Assembly (NCBI RefSeq): GCF_900106035.1
Contig: NZ_FNUC01000003.1
Coordinates: 1,915,501-1,979,500 of the forward strand
Direction: 5' to 3'
Length of the DNA stretch: 64,000 nt
Origin: Jiangella alba
GTDB taxonomy: Bacteria; Actinomycetota; Actinomycetes; Jiangellales; Jiangellaceae
Shown here: positions 34,783-42,813 of the stretch, in pieces
Numbering within the stretch: the first letter of the stretch is position 1
Layout: each line of letters starts with the position of its first letter
The notes under the pieces: model-generated
Databases searched by the model: none
The model's input: only the letters and a program-made list of their open reading frames with translations
Told to the model about the DNA's origin: nothing
Position numbers and translations under genes: made by a program

Positions 34783-35373
34783 TCATCGCCTCGTCTCGTA
34801 TCGGGTCAGCACCACGCCGCCGGAGAACGTCCGGTTCTCCACCAGGGTCAGCTTCACCCAGCTGTCCAGCGCGGTGAAGAACGGCGTGCCGCCGCCGACC
34901 AGGACCGGATGGGTGACGATCGCGTACTCGTCGATCAGCCCGGCCCGCATGGCCGCACCGGCGAGCGTGGCGCCGACGATGTCCATGGGGCCGCCGTCCT
35001 CGGCCTTGAGCCGGGCGATCTCGGTGACCGCGTCGCCGGTGACCAGGCGGGCGTTCCAGGCGACCTCGTCGATGGTCGAGGAGAACACCACCTTCGGCAT
35101 ATCCCGCCAGCGGCGGGCGAACTCGATCTCCGCCGGTGTGGCGCCGGGCTGCTGGTCGGCGGTCGGCCAGTGGGGACTCATCGCCTCCCACAGCTTGCGC
35201 CCGTACAGCGCCAGGCTCGTCGCCGCCACCCGGTCGGACCACCACTGGAACAGCTCGTCGCTCGCCGACGAGTCCGGTCCCTCACCCTCACCCCCGCTCC
35301 AGCCCAGGTCGTCGCCGGGCGCGGCGACGTAGCCGTCCAGGGTCACGTTCATGGCAAAGGTCAGTTTCCGCAT
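34783..35373 (-). CDS. RibD C-terminal / dihydrofolate-reductase-like protein
   Basis: 196 residues. Begins MRKLTFAMNVTLDGYVAAPG, the typical start of the stand-alone RibD_C family, followed by ALYGRKLWEAM, PKVVFSSTI and IDEYAIVTHPVLVGGGTPFF, the NADPH-binding and closing strands. Catalytic function in such proteins is generally unknown; they are NADPH reductases by fold. AGGAGG lies 8 bases before the ATG, next to a small palindrome. It stands alone between the sigma factor and an ArsR gene. Confidence 0.85.
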   Translation of the reverse strand: MRKLTFAMNVTLDGYVAAPGDDLGWSGGEGEGPDSSASDELFQWWSDRVAATSLALYGRKLWEAMSPHWPTADQQPGATPAEIEFARRWRDMPKVVFSSTIDEVAWNARLVTGDAVTEIARLKAEDGGPMDIVGATLAGAAMRAGLIDEYAIVTHPVLVGGGTPFFTALDSWVKLTLVENRTFSGGVVLTRYETRR

Positions 35374-35386
35374 GGCGTCAGCCTCC

Positions 35387-35403
35387 TGTGAGTCGATCTC
35401 ACA
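35387..35403. promoter_or_regulatory. Palindrome abutting the RibD-like gene's ribosome site
   Basis: TGTGAG (35387-35392) and CTCACA (35398-35403) flank TCGAT. On the minus strand it ends exactly at the AGGAGG of the downstream gene, so it could be an operator or a translational hairpin. Confidence 0.3.
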
Positions 35404-35443
35404 CGTACTGACGGACGCGGCGCGACAACCTGATCGGTGCGCG

Positions 35444-35809
35444 TCACCGACCCAGCGCCAGGGCGTCGCGGATGGCGGTCAGACGCTCGGGGATGACGCG
35501 GTAGTAGACCCAGGTGCCGCGGCGGTCGCCGGTGATCAGCCCGGCGTCGCGCAGCAGTTTCAGGTGGTGGCTGGTCGTGGCGGCCGTCTTGCCGATGCTG
35601 GCCGAGAAGTCGCAGGCGCACACCTCGTCGGCGTTGAGCAGCATCGACAGGATCTTCACCCGTGCGGGGTCGGCCAGCGCCTTGAACGCGCCCGCGAGCA
35701 GCGACGCGTCGTCGTCGCTCATGGCCGAGCTCGGGGTGCAGCAGTCGTTGAGCACCGGCAGCGCGCGGGTGCTCGCCGGTGCGGCGGGGGTGATGGTCGG
35801 TGTGGTCAT
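35444..35809 (-). CDS. ArsR/SmtB-family metalloid regulator
   Basis: 121 residues. Winged helix AFKALADPARVKILSML and KTAATTSHHLKLLRDAGLI. Cys are arranged as C23-C24 near the N-terminus (LNDCCTPS) and C64/C66 in DEVCACDF, the classic helix-3 sensing motif for As(III)/Cd(II)/Pb(II). It diverges from the two Cys-rich small proteins at 35885 and 36117, with an AATCA-A-TGATT palindrome in the gap, so it probably represses them and itself. Confidence 0.9.
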   Translation of the reverse strand: MTTPTITPAAPASTRALPVLNDCCTPSSAMSDDDASLLAGAFKALADPARVKILSMLLNADEVCACDFSASIGKTAATTSHHLKLLRDAGLITGDRRGTWVYYRVIPERLTAIRDALALGR

Positions 35810-35846
35810 CGTCGCTCCAGACTACCCGCTGTTTCCATATTCTTCG

Positions 35847-35857
35847 AATCAATGATT
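35847..35857. promoter_or_regulatory. Putative ArsR operator before the Cys-rich small proteins
   Basis: AATCA-A-TGATT perfect palindrome in an unusually AT-rich 75-base divergent gap, 27 bases before the first small gene. Confidence 0.4.
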
Positions 35858-35884
35858 AGATGAACATCGAAACAAGGAGGCGTC

Positions 35885-36079
35885 ATGGATCCGTACCTGC
35901 CCGAGACGATGGCCGCCGAGCGCCGGCGCGACCTGCTCGCCGAGGCCGCTCGCCGGCGGCTCGTCGCGGTGGCGACGTGCTGCCGCGGCAGCGCCCTGGG
36001 CCGCTCGGTGTCGCGGGTGCGCGACGCGTGGGCCGCGCGGTCCGCTCGTCGCGGCGCCGCCTGCTGCGCGACGGCCTGA
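35885..36079 (+). CDS. Small Arg-rich protein with two Cys pairs
   Basis: 64 residues, no family recognised. Starts MDPYLPETMAAERRRDLL and carries vicinal pairs at C32-C33 (VATCCRG) and C60-C61 (GAACCATA). It is Arg-rich and probably helical at the N-terminus (residues 9-27). AAGGAGG lies 4 bases before ATG 35885, a near-perfect ribosome site, which makes translation likely. Divergent from the ArsR gene and 37 bases before the 17-residue gene, so it is likely induced by the same metalloid and may bind As(III) or assist the regulator. Function is inference from Cys content and location. Confidence 0.65.
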   Translation: MDPYLPETMAAERRRDLLAEAARRRLVAVATCCRGSALGRSVSRVRDAWAARSARRGAACCATA

Positions 36080-36116
36080 CCACCTGTCAACGAGCGCGCG
36101 AGGGGAGGTGACAACG

Positions 36117-36170
36117 ATGGACTGCTGCGACGACCAGACCGTGGACTGCTGCGACTCCGGCTGTTGCTGA
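36117..36170 (+). CDS. 17-residue microprotein with three Cys-Cys pairs
   Basis: The whole product is MDCCDDQTVDCCDSGCC: 17 residues, six Cys in three vicinal pairs at 3-4, 11-12 and 16-17, with six acidic or polar Asp/Gln neighbours and no Lys or Arg. GGAGGTGA at 36104-36111, complementary to the 16S tail over eight bases, stands 5 bases before the ATG, and a hairpin terminator follows 12 bases after the stop. It lies downstream of the 64-residue Cys-pair protein in an ArsR-divergent unit. A soft-metal or arsenite chelator, like a minimal metallothionein, is the natural reading; no known family is recognised. Confidence 0.65.
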   Translation: MDCCDDQTVDCCDSGCC

Positions 36171-36182
36171 ACCGCGGACGAG

Positions 36183-36211
36183 TCAGGCGGCGCGCCGGGC
36201 GCGCCGCCTGA
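36183..36211 (+). terminator. Hairpin terminator after the microprotein
   Basis: TCAGGCGGCGC (36183-36193) pairs over 11 bases with GCGCCGCCTGA (36201-36211), loop of 7. No T-run follows, as is common in GC-rich actinobacteria. Confidence 0.7.
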
Positions 36212-36223
36212 ACGCCTTCCCTT

Positions 36224-36239
36224 GTGTACCTCGGTATGC
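36224..36239. promoter_or_regulatory. GntR-type operator, copy 1
   Basis: GTGTAC-CTCG-GTATGC followed by GAT. It fits the shared pattern GYATAC-N4-GTATGC-RAT seen at four promoters of the regulon. It lies 41 bases before the DUF1932-type dehydrogenase. Confidence 0.5.
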
Positions 36240-36280
36240 GATGGTGTCCGCCACGTCCAGGGTGTGGCGGAAGGGGCCTC

Positions 36281-37093
36281 ATGGAACTCGCGCATGACGT
36301 CGTCCGAATGGGGTTCGTCGGCCTGGGGGAGGCGGCCGGCGCGATCGCCGCCGGCCTGCCCGCCGCGGCGGTGCACGTGTACGCGTTCGACGCCAGGGCC
36401 GACGACGCGAGGGTGCGCGAGCGCGCCGCGGCGGGCGGCGTCACGCTGGTGCGCACGCCGGCGGACCTGGCGGCGCGATGCGACGTCGTCATCGGCCTCA
36501 CCAGTGGTTCGACCGCCGTGACGGTGGCGGAGGAGCTGGCCGGAGCGCTGCAGCCCGGGCACGTCTACGCCGACTGGAACTCGGCCAGCCCGGACACCAA
36601 GCGGCGGGTGGCCGCGGTGGTCGAGCCGAGCGGCGCCCGGTTTGCCGACGGCGCCGTCATGGCGGCGGTACCCGCGCACGGCCACCGGGTGCCGGTGCTG
36701 CTCAGCGGCGGCGGGGCGGACGAGCTGCTCCGCCGTTGTGCGGGCCTGGGAATGAACCTGCGGGTCATCGGCGCCGAGCCGGGTCAGGCGGCGGCCGTGA
36801 AGATGCTGCGCAGCCTGATCGTCAAGGGTCTGGAATCGCTCGTGGTGGAGTGCGCCGTGGCGGCCGGCCACTACGGGGTCGCCGACGAGGTGCTGCGGTC
36901 GCTGGACGGTACGCCGGACACGTCGGACTGGGGCGCGCTGTCGGCCTACGTGCACGCCCGGGTCCGCGAGCACGGCGCCCGCCGGGCGTCCGAGCTGGAC
37001 GAGGTGGCGCGGACGGTGTCGGCCGCCGGGCTCGAGCCGTGGCTCGCCGAGGCGGCGGCACGCCGGATGCGGTGGGTCGCAGAGACCTCTTGA
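36281..37093 (+). CDS. NAD(P)-binding dehydrogenase, 6PGDH-like with DUF1932 C-terminus
   Basis: 270 residues. Rossmann start VRMGFVGLGEAAGAIAAGL, then DWNSASPDTKRRVA and FADGAVMAAVPAHGHRVPVLLSG as in beta-hydroxyacid/6-phosphogluconate dehydrogenase relatives. The C-terminal helical part has EPGQAAAVKMLRSLIVKGLE, with the conserved Lys of the family. GGAAGGGG lies 4 bases before ATG 36281; an earlier in-frame ATG would lie within the operator. It has its own promoter with the GntR-type operator, so it belongs with the ABC importer and DUF3830 genes. Confidence 0.83.
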   Translation: MELAHDVVRMGFVGLGEAAGAIAAGLPAAAVHVYAFDARADDARVRERAAAGGVTLVRTPADLAARCDVVIGLTSGSTAVTVAEELAGALQPGHVYADWNSASPDTKRRVAAVVEPSGARFADGAVMAAVPAHGHRVPVLLSGGGADELLRRCAGLGMNLRVIGAEPGQAAAVKMLRSLIVKGLESLVVECAVAAGHYGVADEVLRSLDGTPDTSDWGALSAYVHARVREHGARRASELDEVARTVSAAGLEPWLAEAAARRMRWVAETS

Positions 37094-37137
37094 CGCGTCA
37101 GCGAAGCAGCCGTACGCTGCCGCATACTTCGGTATGC
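37090..37137 (+). promoter_or_regulatory. Promoter and GntR-type operator (copy 2) of the ABC importer operon
   Basis: TTGACG (37090-37095), 17-base spacer, TACGCT (37113-37118): a near-consensus promoter with start near 37125. The operator GCATAC-TTCG-GTATGC (37122-37137) is a perfect 6-base-arm palindrome directly over the start site, followed by AAT. The same element could also fold as a UUCG-loop hairpin in RNA. Confidence 0.65.
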
Positions 37138-37213
37138 AATGGTCTACGGAGCGGCGCAGCGAGGACGCGCTCGCCGGCCGGGATCCCCACCGTCAGGCGA
37201 GAGCGAGGTGTTC

Positions 37214-38200
37214 ATGCTCCGCTTCACCGCACGCCGGCTCCTGCACGCGGTCCCGCTGCTCTTCGGCGTCGTGACGCTGATGTTCTTCCTGCTCCAGCTC
37301 GCGCCCGGAGACCCCATCCAGGCGCTCATCGGCGACTACCCGGCCACGCCGGAGTACATCGCCCAGGTCACCGAGGCCTACGGCCTGGACCAGCCGCTGC
37401 TGGTGCGGTACTGGGAGTACCTGCAGCAGATCTTCACGCTCAACCTCGGCGAGTCGCTGGCCGGCCGGGTCCCGGTGGCCGACCTCATCGCCGACCGGCT
37501 CGGCAACACGCTCATCCTGACCATCACCGCGATGACGTTCGCCGCGATCGTCGGCGTGGCCGTGGGCGTCTGGGCCGGTGTCTCCCGCTCCCGCGCGCTC
37601 GACCACCTGGTCACCGGCGTCGCCGTCGGCTCGCTCTCGATCCCGATGTTCTGGCTCGGCCAGATGCTGGTGCTGGTCTTCGCGATCAAGCTGTCGGTGC
37701 TGCCGTCGCAGGGCATGTACTCGACGCGGTCGACCGCCGAGGGCCTGGACCGGTTGCCGGACCTGCTCACGCACCTGCTGCTGCCGGCCCTGGTGCTGGC
37801 GATGCGTGAGATCGGCGTCGTGGCGCGCATCGTGCGGACCAGCGTGCACGACGTCCTGACGCTGCCGTACGTGGAGACCGCGCGGGCCAAGGGCTTCAGC
37901 CGGGCGACGATCATCCGCCGGCACGTCGTGCGCAACTCGCTGCTGCCGGCGGTGACCGTCATCGGCTACAACTTCGGCTTCGTCCTGGCCGGGTCGGTGC
38001 TGGTCGAGACGGTGTTCGGCTGGCCGGGCATGGGCCAGCTGCTCTACGAGTCGATCCGCAACCGCGACAACGCGGTGACCATCGGCATCGTCCTGCTCAT
38101 CGCGGTCGCGGTGGTCGTGGTGAACCTCATCACCGATCTGGTCTACGGCCTCGTCGACCCGCGGATCCGGGTCGGCGCCGGCGCGGGAGGTCGCGCATGA
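37214..38200 (+). CDS. ABC importer permease, DppB type (second system)
   Basis: 328 residues, six membrane helices. MLRFTARRLLHAVPLLFGVV opening, LLQLAPGDPIQ, the coupling loop YVETARAKGFSRATIIRRHV, and the end VDPRIRVGAG. GAGGTG stands 4 bases before ATG 37214; the leader from 37125 is about 90 bases. First gene of a five-gene importer operon in which ATPases and binding protein follow the permeases. Confidence 0.92.
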   Translation: MLRFTARRLLHAVPLLFGVVTLMFFLLQLAPGDPIQALIGDYPATPEYIAQVTEAYGLDQPLLVRYWEYLQQIFTLNLGESLAGRVPVADLIADRLGNTLILTITAMTFAAIVGVAVGVWAGVSRSRALDHLVTGVAVGSLSIPMFWLGQMLVLVFAIKLSVLPSQGMYSTRSTAEGLDRLPDLLTHLLLPALVLAMREIGVVARIVRTSVHDVLTLPYVETARAKGFSRATIIRRHVVRNSLLPAVTVIGYNFGFVLAGSVLVETVFGWPGMGQLLYESIRNRDNAVTIGIVLLIAVAVVVVNLITDLVYGLVDPRIRVGAGAGGRA

Positions 38201-39114
38201 ACGTCGAACTGCTGCCCGCCACGCCGCCGGGCGTGGCACCTCCCGGACGGCGGTGGCGGACGGGCCGGCGCCGTCCGCCGGCTCCGGGCGGACGCCAGGC
38301 GCTGCGACGCTTCCTCGGTCACCCGCCGGCCGTCGCCGGACTGGTGGTCCTGGCCGCCGTCGCGCTGGTCGCCATCGGCGCGGACTGGATCGCGCCCTAC
38401 GACCCGCAGGCGGTCTCGCAGTCGCTGCTCCAGCCGCCCAGCGGCGAGCACCTGCTGGGCACCGACACCGTCGGCCGCGACATCCTGTCCCAGATCATCC
38501 ACGGCGGCCGCGTCTCGCTGATCGTCGCGCTGGTGACCGGGCTGGGCACGCTGGTGATCGGCTCGCTGGTCGGCGCCGTCGCCGGCTTCTACGGCGGCCG
38601 GGTCGACGCCGTCCTGATGCGCGTCGCCGAGGTCTTCCAGGTGATCCCGAGCTTCGCGCTTGCACTGATCATCGTCGCCGTGCTCGGCGCGAACCTCGCC
38701 TACATCTGCGCCGCCCTGGTGATGGCGCTGTGGCCGCAGATGGCCAGGCTGGTGCGCGGCGAGGTCCTGCGGATCATGACGACGGACATGGTGGCCGCCG
38801 CGCGGACGGTGGGCCATTCGAACCGGCGGATCATCATGTCCGACGTCCTGCCCAACGCGCTGCCGCCGCTGATCGTGCAGGCGACCATCGACCTGGGCAG
38901 CGCGATCCTGCTGCAGGCCGGGCTGGCGTTCCTCGGCCTCGGCGACCCGAGCAACCTCAGCTGGGGCGACATCCTCCAGCAGGCCCAGCGCGACCTCTCC
39001 GCGTGGTGGATGAGCGTTCCGGCCGGTGTCGTGATCTTCCTCGTCGTGCTCGCCGCCAACTTCGTCGGTGACGGGCTGAACCGCGCGCTGCGGCCGACGA
39101 GCAGCCACCTCTGA
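38197..39114 (+). CDS. ABC importer permease, DppC type (second system)
   Basis: 305 residues with a long Pro/Arg-rich N-terminus, HLLGTDTVGRDILSQIIHGG as the DppC/OppC hallmark, six membrane helices and the coupling loop AARTVGHSNRRIIMSDV. Ends NFVGDGLNRALRP. ATG 38197 overlaps the DppB-type stop; a 24-base gap follows. Confidence 0.92.
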   Translation: MNVELLPATPPGVAPPGRRWRTGRRRPPAPGGRQALRRFLGHPPAVAGLVVLAAVALVAIGADWIAPYDPQAVSQSLLQPPSGEHLLGTDTVGRDILSQIIHGGRVSLIVALVTGLGTLVIGSLVGAVAGFYGGRVDAVLMRVAEVFQVIPSFALALIIVAVLGANLAYICAALVMALWPQMARLVRGEVLRIMTTDMVAAARTVGHSNRRIIMSDVLPNALPPLIVQATIDLGSAILLQAGLAFLGLGDPSNLSWGDILQQAQRDLSAWWMSVPAGVVIFLVVLAANFVGDGLNRALRPTSSHL

Positions 39115-39138
39115 CCCTTCGACGAGACGGAGCCGGCG

Positions 39139-40116
39139 ATGAGCACGGGACTTGCGGTCCGCGACTTCTCGGTCGCGCTGAAGACGCCGGCCGGGGTGAT
39201 CCGGCCGGTCGACGAGGTGAGCATCGACGTGCGGCCGTCCCAGCGCGTCGCACTGGTGGGTGAGAGCGGCTGCGGCAAGTCGATGACGCTGCGCGGCATC
39301 CTGCGGTTCATCCCGCCGTCGGTGCTGGACGGCGTCAGCGGCGAGGCGAGCTACGACGGGGTGGACCTCGCGCAACTGGACGACCGCCGGTTGCGCGACT
39401 ACCGCGGCCGGCGCATCGCGATGGTCTTCCAGGACGCGCTGGCCCGGCTGAACCCCACGATGACGGTCGGCGCGCAGGTCGAGGAGGTGCTCGCCGGCAA
39501 GGACCGGCGCGGGCGAGAAGCCCAGGTGACGGCGCTGTTCCGCTCGGTCGGGCTGGACAGCTCGCGCGCGTTCCGCCGGCGCTACCCGCACGAGCTCAGC
39601 GGCGGCATGCGCCAGCGCGTGCTGATCGCGATCGCCCTGGCCGGCGACCCCGAGCTGCTGGTGGCCGACGAGCCCACGACGGCGCTCGACGTCACCGTCC
39701 AGGCGCAGATCCTCGACACCATCACCGACGTGGTGCGCGAGCGCGGCATGGCGCTGCTGGTGGTGACGCACGACCTCGGCGTGGTCTCGGAGACCTGCGA
39801 GTTCGTGTACGTCATGTACGCCGGGCAGATCGTGGAGTCGGGTCCGGTCGACGCCGTCTTCGCCGCCCCCGGCCACCCCTACACGCAGGGGCTGCTCGCA
39901 TGCGTCCTCGACGTCGACGACCCGGTCGAGCAGCGGGTGCGCACCATCCCCGGCGTGGTCCCGCCGCCGGGCAGCATCACGACGGGCTGCCGGTTCCGGT
40001 CGCGCTGCCCCGCCGCCCACGACCGGTGCGCCGACGACCCGCCGGTCGTGCGCCTGGGCGACGACCGGACCGCCCGCTGCTGGCTGGCCGCCGAGACCGC
40101 CGGGGAGGCGTCGTGA
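39139..40116 (+). CDS. ABC importer ATPase, DppD type (second system)
   Basis: 325 residues. Walker A GESGCGKS near residue 40, Q-loop [11 protein letters not shown] (Ala in place of Pro-Met), signature [12 protein letters not shown], Walker [13 protein letters not shown], switch VTHDLG. C-terminal oligopeptide-type extension with [15 protein letters not shown] and ARCW. Ribosome site GGAGCCGG before ATG 39139. Overlaps the second ATPase by GTGA. Confidence 0.92.
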   Translation: MSTGLAVRDFSVALKTPAGVIRPVDEVSIDVRPSQRVALVGESGCGKSMTLRGILRFIPPSVLDGVSGEASYDGVDLAQLDDRRLRDYRGRRIAMVFQDALARLNPTMTVGAQVEEVLAGKDRRGREAQVTALFRSVGLDSSRAFRRRYPHELSGGMRQRVLIAIALAGDPELLVADEPTTALDVTVQAQILDTITDVVRERGMALLVVTHDLGVVSETCEFVYVMYAGQIVESGPVDAVFAAPGHPYTQGLLACVLDVDDPVEQRVRTIPGVVPPPGSITTGCRFRSRCPAAHDRCADDPPVVRLGDDRTARCWLAAETAGEAS

Positions 40117-41162
40117 CCGACGAACCCGTGCTCAGCCTGTCCGGCGTGAGCAAGCGCTACGGCGTCCGCCGCGGCATCCTGTCCCGCGGGCCCGGCCAGG
40201 CCCTCGCCGTCGACGGTGTCGACCTGCAGCTGCACCGTGCCCGGATGCTCGGGCTGGTGGGGGAGAGCGGGTGCGGCAAGAGCACGACCGCGCGGATGGC
40301 GCTCGGCCTGCTGCAACCCGACAGCGGCACGGTGGCGCTGCACGGCCGGCCGATCGACCAGCTGAGCCGCCGCGACTACCGGCGCGCGTTCCGGCCGAAG
40401 GTGCAGGCGGTCTTCCAGGACCCCGGCTCGGCGCTCAACCCCCGCAAGACCGTCTTCGAGACGCTGCACAGCGCGATGGCGCTGTACGGCCGCACGTCAC
40501 GCGCGTCGGCGCAGGACGACGTGGCCCGGCTGCTCGACCAGGTGGGCCTGCAGCCGGGGCGCCAGTTCCTGGCCCGGCGCCCGCACGAGCTCAGCGGAGG
40601 GCAGCTCCAGCGGGTCGGCATCGCCCGCGCGCTGGCGGTCGAGCCCGACGTGATCATCGCCGACGAGCCGGTCTCCGCGCTGGACGTGTCCATCCGCGGG
40701 CAGATCCTCAACCTGCTCGCCGACATCCGGGCCGAACGCGGCATCAGCGTCCTGCTGATCACCCACGACCTGTCGGTGGTCGCGTCGACCGCCCAGGACG
40801 TCGCGGTCATGTACCTCGGCCGCATCGTCGAGCAGGGGCCGACGGAGCGGGTCTTCCAGTCGCCCCGGCATCCGTACACCCAGGCCCTGCTGGCCGCCAC
40901 GCCGCGGATCAGGCGGGGCGGCTCCACGCCGTCCCGTCGCACGCTCTCCGGCGACCCGCCGTCGGCGCTCGCTCCGCCGAGCGGCTGCCGGTTCCACCCG
41001 CGCTGCCCGTCCGCCATGGACGTCTGCGCGCGGGTCGATCCCCCGTTGCTGCCCGTCCCGCACCACGGACTGGCGGCGTGTCATCTGCTGTCCGAGCCTG
41101 CGGTCCCGCCGCCGGCCCATGACCGCCGCACCGTCGGTGCGGCAGAAAGCGACAGATCATGA
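40113..41162 (+). CDS. ABC importer ATPase, DppF type (second system)
   Basis: 349 residues from GTG 40113. Walker [10 protein letters not shown]-loop VFQDPGSALNPR, signature LSGGQLQRVGIA, Walker [13 protein letters not shown], switch ITHDLS. Cys-rich C-terminal extension GCRFHPRCPSAMDVC. Overlaps both the DppD-type gene and the binding-protein gene (ATGA), so all are made in fixed ratio. Confidence 0.92.
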   Translation: MTDEPVLSLSGVSKRYGVRRGILSRGPGQALAVDGVDLQLHRARMLGLVGESGCGKSTTARMALGLLQPDSGTVALHGRPIDQLSRRDYRRAFRPKVQAVFQDPGSALNPRKTVFETLHSAMALYGRTSRASAQDDVARLLDQVGLQPGRQFLARRPHELSGGQLQRVGIARALAVEPDVIIADEPVSALDVSIRGQILNLLADIRAERGISVLLITHDLSVVASTAQDVAVMYLGRIVEQGPTERVFQSPRHPYTQALLAATPRIRRGGSTPSRRTLSGDPPSALAPPSGCRFHPRCPSAMDVCARVDPPLLPVPHHGLAACHLLSEPAVPPPAHDRRTVGAAESDRS

Positions 41163-42760
41163 CCATCACGTTCGCGCGGCGGGCCGGCATCGTGCCGGCC
41201 ATCGCGGCCGCGGCGCTGCTGCTGGCCTCCTGCGGCGGCTCCGACACCGACGCCACCGGTGGTGGCGGCGGTGAGACCACGTTCGTCACCGGGCTGGCCA
41301 GCCAGCCGGAGATGCTGGTGCGCAGCTTCACCTCCGACGCGCTCACGGCCACCGTCGGCCTGGCCGTCGGCGAGGGCCTGGTGCGCACGACGAAGGACAA
41401 GGACGTCGTGCCGGCGCTGGCGGAGAGCTGGGACATCTCCGACGACGGCCTGACGTACACCTTCCACCTCCGCCAGGGCGTCACCTGGCACGACGGCGAG
41501 CCGTTCAGCTCGGCCGACGTCCTCTTCAGCTTCCAGGAGGTGCTGCCGCTGTCGCCGACCGGCGCGGTGCTGACCAGCACCATCTCCTCCGTCGCGGCAC
41601 CCGACGAGGCGACCGTCGTCGTCACGCTGAAGCAGCCGCTGGCGCCGCTGCTGCTGGCGCTGGGCCCACAGGACTTCAGCATCCAGCCCGAGCACATCTA
41701 CGCCGGCACCGACCTGCTGACCAACCCGAACAACCGCGCCCCGGTGGGCACCGGTCCCTTCGTCTTCGACAGCTGGAGCGGCGACACCATCACGCTGACC
41801 GCCAACCCGGACTACTGGGACGGCGCACCGGCCGTCGACCGGCTGGTGTACAAGGTGATCCCGGACAGCAACTCGCGCGCCAACGCCCTGGTGAACGGCG
41901 AGATCGACTACATCAACAAGTTCGACGTCGACGACACCATCGTCAAGGCCCTCGAGGGCAACGACGAGATCACGCTGCAGAACGGCCGGGTGTCGGCGAC
42001 GTTCATGACGATGTGGCTCAACCAGAACGAGGAGCCGCTGAACGACCCGGAGGTGCGCAAGGCGCTGTTCATGGCGCTGGACCGCGAGCTGATGTCGAAG
42101 TCGGCCGACCCGGAGTTCACCGAGCCGGCGGCGGGGTCGTTCCCGACCGGGCTCTGGGCGACCGACACCGGGATCGACTACCTCGACGCCTACGGCTACG
42201 ACCCCGACGCGGCCGCCGCGCTGCTGGACCAGGCGGGCTACCCCGAACAGGGCGACGGCACCCGGTTCAGCGTCAGGCTCCGCTATGTGGCGACCCAGCC
42301 GTACACGCAGGCGCTGGCCGCGATCATCGCGGACAACTGGCGGGCCATCGGGGTGGAGACCGAGCCCACCCAGGACGAGGCGACGGTGAACAGCGACGCG
42401 CTCTTCGTCCAGCAGGACTTCGGCACCAACCTGCTCTCGCTCGACACACGCCCGGACCCGGAGTTCGGCATCGGGAGGGTCTACAAGTGCAACCCGGACA
42501 AGCTGGCGTTCAACAACCCGACCGGCTACTGCAACGAGGAGCTCGACGCGCTCTTCGCCGAGGCCGCCCGCACCCAGGACCAGGCGGCCCGGGCCGAGAT
42601 CTACGGCCAGGCCCAGGAGATCATCGCCGCGGACCTGCCGGCGCTCACGCTGCTGCAGGCCGATCAGCCCGACGCCATCCGCTCGAGCTTCGGCGGCATC
42701 GACGAGTTCCTGTCCGGGGCGCTCTCCGGCGACCTCACCTGGAGCGCGCTGGAGCCGTGA
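41159..42760 (+). CDS. ABC importer substrate-binding lipoprotein, family 5 (second system)
   Basis: 533 residues. Lipoprotein signal with RR, hydrophobic run and lipobox LLLASCGG (lipidated Cys near residue 25). Family-5 motifs: PALAESWDISDDGLTYTFHL (20 residues), WHDGEPFSSADVLFS, DPDAAAALLDQAGYP. Captures the external substrate of the pathway encoded downstream. Only moderately similar to the binding protein at 7.1 kb, so a different ligand is likely. Followed by the GntR gene with its own operator. Confidence 0.92.
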   Translation: MTITFARRAGIVPAIAAAALLLASCGGSDTDATGGGGGETTFVTGLASQPEMLVRSFTSDALTATVGLAVGEGLVRTTKDKDVVPALAESWDISDDGLTYTFHLRQGVTWHDGEPFSSADVLFSFQEVLPLSPTGAVLTSTISSVAAPDEATVVVTLKQPLAPLLLALGPQDFSIQPEHIYAGTDLLTNPNNRAPVGTGPFVFDSWSGDTITLTANPDYWDGAPAVDRLVYKVIPDSNSRANALVNGEIDYINKFDVDDTIVKALEGNDEITLQNGRVSATFMTMWLNQNEEPLNDPEVRKALFMALDRELMSKSADPEFTEPAAGSFPTGLWATDTGIDYLDAYGYDPDAAAALLDQAGYPEQGDGTRFSVRLRYVATQPYTQALAAIIADNWRAIGVETEPTQDEATVNSDALFVQQDFGTNLLSLDTRPDPEFGIGRVYKCNPDKLAFNNPTGYCNEELDALFAEAARTQDQAARAEIYGQAQEIIAADLPALTLLQADQPDAIRSSFGGIDEFLSGALSGDLTWSALEP

Positions 42761-42775
42761 CGATCAGGCAAGATC

Positions 42776-42791
42776 GGCTACTCTCGAATGC
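42776..42791. promoter_or_regulatory. GntR-type operator, copy 3 (autoregulatory)
   Basis: GGCTAC-TCTC-GAATGC, a weaker match to GYATAC-N4-GTATGC, overlapping a TACTCT -10 box (42779-42784) that lies 16 bases after GTGACG. It is 22 bases before the GntR start. Confidence 0.4.
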
Positions 42792-42813
42792 TCATCCTGA
42801 GAAAGGCACTCCG

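Noticed and set aside
37122-37137. GCATAC-TTCG-GTATGC as a terminator hairpin
   Set aside because: It sits over a predicted start site behind a near-consensus promoter and recurs at three other promoters, which fits an operator better.
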